Below, piece by piece: positions 6,714-11,177 of a stretch of DNA of 11,177 nt. How positions within the stretch are numbered: position 1 is the stretch's first letter; each line of letters opens with the position of its first letter. Position numbers and translations under genes: made by a program. The notes below the pieces were generated by a model that saw only the letters and a program-made list of their open reading frames with translations, was not told the origin of the DNA and searched no databases. Origin of the DNA: an uncultured Actinomycetes bacterium (lineage in GTDB: Bacteria; Actinomycetota; Actinomycetes; S36-B12); contig CALGTB010000257.1 in assembly GCA_937902285.1 (NCBI GenBank), positions 1 through 11,177 of the forward strand, given 5' to 3'.

Positions 6714-6741
6714 GTTCACGTCCCGTCACTCACCCCACGCA
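6714..6741 (+). repeat. attR-like direct repeat of the tRNA-His 3' end
   Basis: A copy of 2048-2075 with one mismatch (C6719 for A2053) and 22 perfect bases at 6720-6741, including the acceptor 3' strand CACTCAC, the discriminator C and CCA. Upstream of 6714 no tRNA-like sequence remains: the anticodon arm is absent, so this is a fragment and not a second tRNA gene. It marks the distal end of the island and the joining point in the ancestral chromosome. Confidence 0.85.
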
Positions 6742-6829
6742 CTCCCCTCAGCGGGATCGGTCGCCATCGGCACTAGTGACGCAACCCGGTCCTGCCTGGG
6801 CGCAGCGTCTGGATACCCTCCCCGTACAC

Positions 6830-6838
6830 GAGGAGAGG
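6830..6838 (+). promoter_or_regulatory. Ribosome binding site of the ABC ATPase gene
   Basis: GAGGAGAGG lies 7 nt before ATG 6846 and supports this start. A TANNNT match (TACCCT, 6814-6819) upstream could place the transcript start near 6826, giving a short leader of about 20 nt. Confidence 0.6.
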
Positions 6839-6845
6839 ACGACCC

Positions 6846-7823
6846 ATGCCAGTGATCGAGGTCGCGGATCTCCGACGCACGTATCACGCCAAGACAGGCA
6901 TCCGGCGGCGGTCGTCACGCGAGGTCGAGGCCGTCCGTGGCATCTCGTTCGAGGTCGAGCGAGGCGAGCTCTTCGGCCTCCTCGGCCCGAACGGGGCGGG
7001 CAAGACGACCACCATCAAGATGCTGATCACCCTGCTGCTGCCGACCAGTGGATCGATCCGGGTCCTGGGGTTCGACGCGGTCACCGAGCCGCGGGAGGTG
7101 CGCAGCCGGGTCGGCTACGTCTTCGGAGGTGACCGCGGCCTGTACGAGCGGCTCTCGGGACTCGACAACCTGCGGTACTTCGCCCAGCTGTACGGCGTCC
7201 CGGCGCACGAGCAGATGGCCCGCATCGGGGAGCTGCTCGAGATGGTCGGACTGTCCGGGCGTGAACGCGAGCGCGTCGAGGGGTACTCCCGCGGAATGCG
7301 CCAGCGCCTTCACATCGCGCGCGGGCTCCTGCACAGGCCCGAGGTGCTCTTCCTCGACGAGCCGAGCATCGGCATCGACCCGGTCGGTGCCCGCGAACTG
7401 CGGGACACCGTGGCCGCCCTGGCCTCCACGGGCACGACCGTCCTGCTGACCACGCACTACATGTTCGAAGCCGACTCGCTGTGCGACCGCATCGCGGTGA
7501 TCGCCGGAGGGCAGATCGTGGCGCATGGCACTCCCGCCGAGCTGAAGGGCCGGGTCGCGGACGGCAACGTCGTCGAGGTCGAGGTCTTCGGCTCCGCCGA
7601 GGGATCCCTCGACGCCGTGCGAGCGCTGACCGGAGTGTCGTCAGCACTCGTCGAGGAGCGCGGACAGGCCCAGGTCCTGGTCGTCCGCTCAGGACCTGGC
7701 ATCGACGTCACGGCCCCCGTGCTGGGGTGCCTCAGCGGCATCCCCTTGGGACGAGTCGCCATGCGCGAGCCGACCCTGGAGGACGCCTACGTCGAGCTCG
7801 TAGGCGCTCAGGACGTGACGTGA
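6846..7823 (+). CDS. ABC exporter ATP-binding protein, DrrA-like (ABC-2 type)
   Basis: A 325-residue cytoplasmic ATPase that would power the two membrane proteins encoded next. Motifs in order: Walker A GPNGAGKTT (47-55), signature YSRGMRQR (148-154, the degenerate form common in ABC-2 drug exporters), Walker B VLFLDEP (167-173) with catalytic E172, D-loop region SIGIDP, and H-loop H204 in TTHYMFEAD. The Q-loop position reads YVFGGDRGLY, with Gly where most ABC proteins have Gln. The C-terminal extension (about 230-325) ends with PTLEDAYVELVG, typical of the DrrA/CcmA-like group. The substrate cannot be told from sequence; drug, lipid or peptide export are all possible. Its stop overlaps the next GTG by 4 bp. 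As the first gene after attR, it was probably the ancestral neighbour of tRNA-His. Confidence 0.94.
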   Translation: MPVIEVADLRRTYHAKTGIRRRSSREVEAVRGISFEVERGELFGLLGPNGAGKTTTIKMLITLLLPTSGSIRVLGFDAVTEPREVRSRVGYVFGGDRGLYERLSGLDNLRYFAQLYGVPAHEQMARIGELLEMVGLSGRERERVEGYSRGMRQRLHIARGLLHRPEVLFLDEPSIGIDPVGARELRDTVAALASTGTTVLLTTHYMFEADSLCDRIAVIAGGQIVAHGTPAELKGRVADGNVVEVEVFGSAEGSLDAVRALTGVSSALVEERGQAQVLVVRSGPGIDVTAPVLGCLSGIPLGRVAMREPTLEDAYVELVGAQDVT

Positions 7824-8593
7824 CCGCGACCCTGAGGCTGCTCGGAATGGGCTGGTGGCTGCAGATGAAGACCCGCAGCCGCGACCCCTTCGACGGCATC
7901 CTCAACATCATCTACCCGCTGATCTTCGCGACGACCGTGTTCATGATGTTCCGCGAGGGGGGCGACGAGTCCGCTCTGATCACCGCGGCCGTCGGCGCCA
8001 GCGTCATGGGCGTGTGGTCGGCCGTCGCCACGTCGGCCGCCGGCTCCCTGCAGAACGAGCGGCGTCAGGGGACCCTCGAGCTCCTCGTCGCGGCACCGGC
8101 GCCCTTCCCGCTGCTCGTCGTGCCGATGACCCTCGCCATGGCGACCCTCGGCCTCTACAGCCTGGTCGCGACACTGCTGTGGGGCCGGATCGTGTTCCAG
8201 ATCCCGATATCCATCGACCAGCCCCTGGTGTTCGCCGCCGCTGCGATCGTCACGGCAGCGGGGATCAGCCTCATGGGCTTCCTCCTCGCCGTCACAGCCG
8301 TGCGCTACCGCGCGGCGTGGGCCCTCGGCACGGCGCTGGAGTTCCCCATCTGGATCGTGTGCGGGTTCCTCATCCCCGTCGCCACACTGCCCGAGTGGGT
8401 CCAGCCGATCTCCTGGATCCTGCCCCCGACCTGGGGCGTCGCAGCGATCCAGGACGCCGCCTTCGGCGGAACGCCATGGGTCAACATCGCCATCTGCCTG
8501 GGACTCTCCGCCGTCTACGGCGTCATCGGCGCGCTGCTCGCCGGCCGCCTCGTGAACGCCGCCCGGACCCACGCCACCCTGGCGCTCACGTGA
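7820..8593 (+). CDS. ABC-2 type permease, first subunit
   Basis: A 257-residue integral membrane protein with about six hydrophobic segments (near residues 28-45, 54-76, 96-120, 130-155, 163-187 and 228-248). The motif NERRQGTLELLVAAP (79-93) after the second segment is the characteristic cytoplasmic E-x-x-x-G-T-L-E/L-L-L-x-x-P stretch of ABC-2 permeases, thought to contact the ATPase. The GTG at 7820 overlaps the ATPase stop (GTGA), so translation is probably coupled; longer in-frame extensions upstream would run over the ATPase gene and are not believable. It should pair with the next permease as a heterodimer. Substrate unknown. Confidence 0.9.
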   Translation: MTATLRLLGMGWWLQMKTRSRDPFDGILNIIYPLIFATTVFMMFREGGDESALITAAVGASVMGVWSAVATSAAGSLQNERRQGTLELLVAAPAPFPLLVVPMTLAMATLGLYSLVATLLWGRIVFQIPISIDQPLVFAAAAIVTAAGISLMGFLLAVTAVRYRAAWALGTALEFPIWIVCGFLIPVATLPEWVQPISWILPPTWGVAAIQDAAFGGTPWVNIAICLGLSAVYGVIGALLAGRLVNAARTHATLALT

Positions 8594-8606
8594 TGAGCGG
8601 CCCCGC

Positions 8607-9392
8607 ATGACGTCACTGCGCATCTTCTTCCTCGGCGGATGGACCAGCTATCGGGCGCTGTTCGGCTGGCTCAGTCCCTGGATCCTCATTCCCACGTTCA
8701 TCATCGGACCCGTCCTGCAGATCGTGTTCTTCGCGCTCGTAGGAAGGACGGCGGGAGTCGGCGACGACACGTTCTTCCTCATCGGCAACGCCATCCAGTA
8801 CGCCTCCATCCCCTGCCTCTTCGCCATGGGCAACACCATCGGCGGCGAGCGCTACTCGCAGACCCTGAGCCTGCTGCTCGCGAGCCCGGCCCGGCGCGTG
8901 CCCCTGTTCCTCGGTCGGTCACTGCCGGTCATCGTCAATGGCCTGCTGTGCTCGCTGATCGCGCTCGTCCTCGGCTCGCTCGTCCTCCGGGTCACGATCC
9001 CGGTATCCGCGATACCCATGCTGGTCGTGGCCGTCACCGTTGCGGCCTTCTCCTGCACCGGCCTGGGACTGGCGATCGCGGCCCTGGGTCTGCGCGTACG
9101 CGATGTCGCGGTGCTGTCCAACATCGTCATGGGAGTCCTGCTGGTCTTCTGCGGTGTCAACGTCGCCCTCACCGCGATGCCCGACTGGATGGCCGCGATC
9201 GGCAACTCGCTTCCCCTCACGCACGGCATCGAGGCAGCCCGAGCGACCGTCGCCGGAGCGAGCGCGGCCGACGTGTCCGGGCTGATCGTCACCGAGGTCG
9301 CGATCGGCTCTGCTTACCTGGCGCTGGGCCTGCTCATGCTGGCCTACTTCGAGCGCGAGAGCCGTCGCAGCGCAACACTCGACCTCGCCTGA
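8607..9392 (+). CDS. ABC-2 type permease, second subunit
   Basis: A 261-residue integral membrane protein with about six hydrophobic segments (near 24-46, 56-76, 105-128, 133-160, 167-190 and 228-250). GGERYSQTLSLLLASPARR (79-97) is the ABC-2 permease motif, equivalent to the NERRQGTLELL stretch of the neighbouring subunit. It starts at ATG 8607, 13 bp after the previous stop, with only a weak purine-rich stretch upstream (GAGCGG). One ATPase followed by two distinct permeases fits an exporter with a homodimeric ATPase and a heterodimeric membrane part. It is probably the last gene of this operon, since a 111-bp gap follows. Confidence 0.9.
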   Translation: MTSLRIFFLGGWTSYRALFGWLSPWILIPTFIIGPVLQIVFFALVGRTAGVGDDTFFLIGNAIQYASIPCLFAMGNTIGGERYSQTLSLLLASPARRVPLFLGRSLPVIVNGLLCSLIALVLGSLVLRVTIPVSAIPMLVVAVTVAAFSCTGLGLAIAALGLRVRDVAVLSNIVMGVLLVFCGVNVALTAMPDWMAAIGNSLPLTHGIEAARATVAGASAADVSGLIVTEVAIGSAYLALGLLMLAYFERESRRSATLDLA

Positions 9393-9491
9393 CCCGCCGC
9401 GTCGTTCGACACCCTCGCACTCCGCGCACGATCCGCCAGGCCGCTCACCGTGCCCCGACCGCTCGTGCGCTCTTCGCGGTGCTCCCTGCGG

Positions 9492-9497
9492 CACGCT
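9492..9497 (+). promoter_or_regulatory. Weak candidate -10 box before the FUSC-like gene
   Basis: CACGCT lies exactly 6 nt before ATG 9504, the same geometry as TAGGCT before orn (CACGCTGGTCGCATG versus TAGGCTGTCCGCATG). It matches TANNNT at only two of three fixed positions. No Shine-Dalgarno sequence is visible, so leaderless expression is plausible but unproven. Confidence 0.25.
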
Positions 9498-9503
9498 GGT
9501 CGC

Positions 9504-10649
9504 ATGGACCAGGCGGGCACGACCCCCAACCTGGGCCATCGCATCGGCGCGGCCCTGTCCCCCGAGCCGGCACCCGTGCTGCTGCGCGCCGGCATCGCCG
9601 TCCTCATCGACATCGTGGTCGTCTACGCGCTGGTGCGGACCGCCCTGGTCCTGTTCGGGCACCCGGGCGAAGGCCTCACTCACGCCGTCCTCCCCGCCGT
9701 GTTCGGAGGCATGCTCGCCTTCCTCGGGTCACTCGGCGGAACGGTGCGCAGCGGACTCACCCGCGCCGCCGCCCTCTCGGCAGTGTCCCTGCCCCTGACC
9801 CTCCTGGCCGTCTCCTGCCGCCAGTGGCCGGTCGCCGCCGGGGTCTCGCTGGCGGCCATGGCGCTCCTCGCGGGAGCGCTGGCCTGGCGCGGCGAGCCCC
9901 TGGCGACGCTGGGCAGCCTGCTGCTCTACATCTACTTCGTGCCGTTCGTCTTCGGTGCCGGCTCCGGAGTGCCGCTCGGCTACCTGCTGCTGGGCTTCGG
10001 CGTCATGGCCGTCTGCACGGTCGCGCTGCGCGGCATCGTGGCCCTCGTGCCCAGGCACCGGGCGCCCGCCCGAGTGGCCGCCACGGACGAGGCGCACACG
10101 CATGAGCTGCCCTCGGGTCGGTTCGCCCTGCTCCCCCAACCGCAGCTGCACCGGCTGCGCCGGACGACCCTCCGCTCGGCCATCGCCCTCGGCGTCGGCG
10201 CAGCCATCGTGGCCTCCACGGGCGACCACACAGCGGTCTGGGTGCTCATGACGCTCATCGCCCTCGTGCCTCCGGGACTGCCGCTGACGATCGACCGGGT
10301 CCTGCAGAGGCTGGTAGGCACGGCGCTCGCCATGGTGGTCCTCACCGCCGTCGACGCGCTGGTCCCGCCGGGGCCGCTGCGACTGCTCGTGCTCGCCCCG
10401 GGGATCGTGGTGACCATCGCCTTCATCCGCCGCAGCTACACCCTCTCCGTGCTCGGCATCAGCACCGTCGCCGTGCTCGCGTACGCGCAGGTCAGCGCTC
10501 CGCTCGGCGAGGCGCTCGTGTGGCGCGGATTCGCTACGCTGCTCGGAGCGGTCATCGCCATCGCGGTGACCCTGCTCATCCCGGTCGGGTCGCGACCCCA
10601 TCCGGTGTGGGCGCCGCCGCACCCGTCCGCACGAGGAGGCCCAGCGTGA
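9504..10649 (+). CDS. FUSC-like (fusaric acid resistance/aromatic acid exporter-type) membrane protein
   Basis: A 381-residue polytopic membrane protein in two similar halves. The N-terminal half (about 22-175) has four to five hydrophobic segments; a polar cytoplasmic loop follows (about 178-210); the C-terminal half opens with LRRTTLRSAIALGVGAAIV, then HTAVWVLMTLIALVPPGLPLT and R-x-x-Q-R-L-V-G-T-A. The pattern R..(A)..I...(G/H)..W..(L/M)T......(T)..R...R..GT is that of FUSC-family inner-membrane proteins (FusB, AaeB, YccS relatives), some of which export aromatic acids or toxic compounds. Substrate unknown. ATG 9504 is preferred over an in-frame ATG-less upstream extension (to GTG 9450) because the extra 18 residues are Arg-rich and unlike the family. 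Its stop overlaps the next GTG, preceded by a good ribosome site, so it heads an operon with two signalling proteins. Confidence 0.8.
   Translation: MDQAGTTPNLGHRIGAALSPEPAPVLLRAGIAVLIDIVVVYALVRTALVLFGHPGEGLTHAVLPAVFGGMLAFLGSLGGTVRSGLTRAAALSAVSLPLTLLAVSCRQWPVAAGVSLAAMALLAGALAWRGEPLATLGSLLLYIYFVPFVFGAGSGVPLGYLLLGFGVMAVCTVALRGIVALVPRHRAPARVAATDEAHTHELPSGRFALLPQPQLHRLRRTTLRSAIALGVGAAIVASTGDHTAVWVLMTLIALVPPGLPLTIDRVLQRLVGTALAMVVLTAVDALVPPGPLRLLVLAPGIVVTIAFIRRSYTLSVLGISTVAVLAYAQVSAPLGEALVWRGFATLLGAVIAIAVTLLIPVGSRPHPVWAPPHPSARGGPA
10633..10639 (+). promoter_or_regulatory. Ribosome binding site of the receiver protein gene
   Basis: GAGGAGG inside the end of the FUSC-like gene lies 6 nt before GTG 10646 and decides the start of the receiver protein. 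Confidence 0.7.
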
Positions 10650-11017
10650 GCCGAAGGATCCTCCTCGTCGACGACAACGCCGACATCCGCACGCTCGCAG
10701 GCATCAGCCTCGAGAAGGTGGGCGGCCATGAGGTGCGCACCGCGGACTCCGGGCAGGCCTGCCTCGACCTGCTCTCCGGATGGACGCCCGACGTTGTCGT
10801 GCTCGACGTCAAGATGCCGGGGATGGACGGCACCGAGGTGCTCGACCGCATCCGCGCAGACGAGGCCACCTCGGCAGTCCCCGTCGTCTTCCTCACCGCG
10901 AGCCTGGTGCCGGACGAGGTCGAGCGACTCCGAACCCTGCCGGTCTCCGGCGTCATGGCCAAGCCCTTCGACCCGATGACGCTGCCCGACGAGCTGGGGA
11001 CGGTGCTGGGCTGGTGA
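10646..11017 (+). CDS. Stand-alone response regulator receiver (CheY-like)
   Basis: A 123-residue cytoplasmic protein that is a receiver domain only, with no DNA-binding or enzymatic output. Key residues are all present: acidic pair D9-D10, phosphoacceptor D54 (VVLDVKMPGMDG), T84 in FLTA, and K106 in MAKPFD. Such proteins act as phosphate shuttles or by protein contact. GTG 10646 overlaps the upstream stop (GTGA) and is preceded by GAGGAGG; a longer reading frame upstream lies within the FUSC-like gene and is not part of the protein. Its own stop overlaps the GTG of an Hpt protein gene, the natural phosphotransfer partner. The cognate kinase is not in the window. Confidence 0.94.
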   Translation: MSRRILLVDDNADIRTLAGISLEKVGGHEVRTADSGQACLDLLSGWTPDVVVLDVKMPGMDGTEVLDRIRADEATSAVPVVFLTASLVPDEVERLRTLPVSGVMAKPFDPMTLPDELGTVLGW

Positions 11018-11177
11018 CGGACATGGCCGAGTTCGCCCGGACGCTCTGGATCGAGGCCCGGCCGATGGTCGTCGTCCAGGCCACCGAGGCTGTCGAGGCT
11101 GCTGAGGCGTGGGCCGCCACCGGCGACTCGGCGTCGTGGCGCCGGCTCGAGGAGCGCTCGCACCAGCTCGCAGGGTC
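11014..11177 (+). CDS. Hpt (histidine phosphotransfer) domain protein, 3' end outside window
   Basis: A reading frame open to the window edge, 54 residues visible. Helical, Ala/Glu-rich sequence leads to RRLEERSHQLAG, which matches the Hpt active-site pattern H-x-L-x-G; H50 would be the phosphorylated histidine. Length before the histidine and the helix pattern (A-T-G-D-x-x-x-W-R-R-L) fit the family. GTG 11014 overlaps the receiver stop (GTGA); ATG 11023 is an alternative three codons later. Hpt proteins pass phosphate between receiver domains in phosphorelays. Whether further domains follow cannot be seen. Confidence 0.72.
   Translation, partial: MTDMAEFARTLWIEARPMVVVQATEAVEAAEAWAATGDSASWRRLEERSHQLAG

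Larger units (their letters stand above)
2076..6741 (+). mobile_element. 4,666-bp genomic island integrated at tRNA-His, no recombinase visible
   Basis: The boundaries are set by the direct repeats at 2048-2075 and 6714-6741, which copy the 3' end of tRNA-His. Inside are three + strand genes (tandem-HTH LuxR regulator, two lipoproteins) and two non-coding ends. The interior uses visibly more A/T in third codon positions (including rare codons such as ATA) than the exporter and FUSC genes to the right. No integrase, excisionase, replication or conjugation gene and no recognisable fragment of one is present. The best reading is a tRNA-targeted element that has lost, or never carried, its recombinase. 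The repeat is directly seen; integration is inferred from established tRNA-island biology. Confidence 0.75.
6554..6845. other. Non-coding right end of the island and leader of the ABC exporter operon
   Basis: No convincing gene is seen. Bases 6554-6713 are the right end of the island, more A/T-rich than the core genes, with no recombinase fragment. The attR-like repeat is at 6714-6741. From 6742 the sequence should be old chromosome: it holds a -10-like TACCCT at 6814-6819, no clear -35 box, and the Shine-Dalgarno sequence of the exporter at 6830-6838. Confidence 0.45.

Noticed and set aside
6714..6741. Second tRNA-His gene at the distal repeat
   Set aside because: Only the T-loop-to-CCA part is present; no D or anticodon arm lies upstream, so it is an att-type fragment.
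6598..6855. Small plus-strand frame across the island's right end
   Set aside because: It runs through the att repeat and into the exporter leader, with no ribosome site, domain or coding bias.
7481..7819. N-terminal extension of the first permease into the ATPase gene
   Set aside because: The extra residues are Arg-rich and out of frame with the ATPase; the GTGA overlap at 7820 gives a normal-length permease.
7808..8623. Minus-strand open frame (about 271 codons) opposite the first permease
   Set aside because: Low-complexity His/Asp/Arg/Gly-rich shadow with no motif; the plus strand has a well supported ABC-2 permease.
8639..10105. Plus-strand open frame of about 488 codons across the second permease and the FUSC-like gene
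   Set aside because: Arg/His/Pro-rich shadow in another frame that spans two genes and an intergenic gap; no domain.
9729..10622. Long minus-strand open frame (about 297 codons) opposite the FUSC-like gene
   Set aside because: It is Arg/Gly/Glu/Asp/His-rich low-complexity sequence with no domain, a usual shadow of high-GC coding DNA; the plus strand encodes a clear membrane protein.

Overview
The window reads as chromosome from a high-GC actinobacterium, possibly a member of the Nocardioidaceae or a relative (a guess from style, not proven). Codon third positions are mostly G/C, GTG starts are common, genes overlap by 4 bp (GTGA), and orn is directly followed by tRNA-His, a linkage also known in mycobacteria.

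Left core segment (1-2071): the 3' part of a tandem universal stress protein, translationally coupled to a two-CBS-domain protein; then oligoribonuclease (orn) behind an apparently leaderless promoter; then a complete tRNA-His(GTG) with encoded CCA, the histidine-specific G-1 and discriminator C73.

Island (2076-6741): the last 22 bases covering the tRNA-His 3' end and its immediate flank recur perfectly at 6720-6741 (28 bp with one mismatch: 2048-2075 and 6714-6741). This is the signature of site-specific integration into a tRNA gene and defines a 4,666-bp element. It carries only three genes, all on the + strand: a 562-aa regulator with two tandem C-terminal LuxR-type helix-turn-helix domains and no visible ATPase or receiver domain; a 629-aa lipoprotein of unknown function with a proline-rich linker and a cysteine-containing C-terminal domain; and a 175-aa lipoprotein. 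No integrase, excisionase, relaxase or replication gene is visible, so the element is either a decayed remnant or one that depends on a recombinase in trans. This is the most unusual part of the window.

Right core segment (6742-11177): an ABC-2 type exporter operon (DrrA-like ATPase plus two different permeases), which was probably the original downstream neighbour of tRNA-His. After a 111-bp gap comes a FUSC-like membrane protein, overlapped by a stand-alone CheY-like receiver protein, itself overlapped by the start of an Hpt (histidine phosphotransfer) protein cut off by the window edge. The last three look like one operon pairing a membrane protein with parts of a small phosphorelay.
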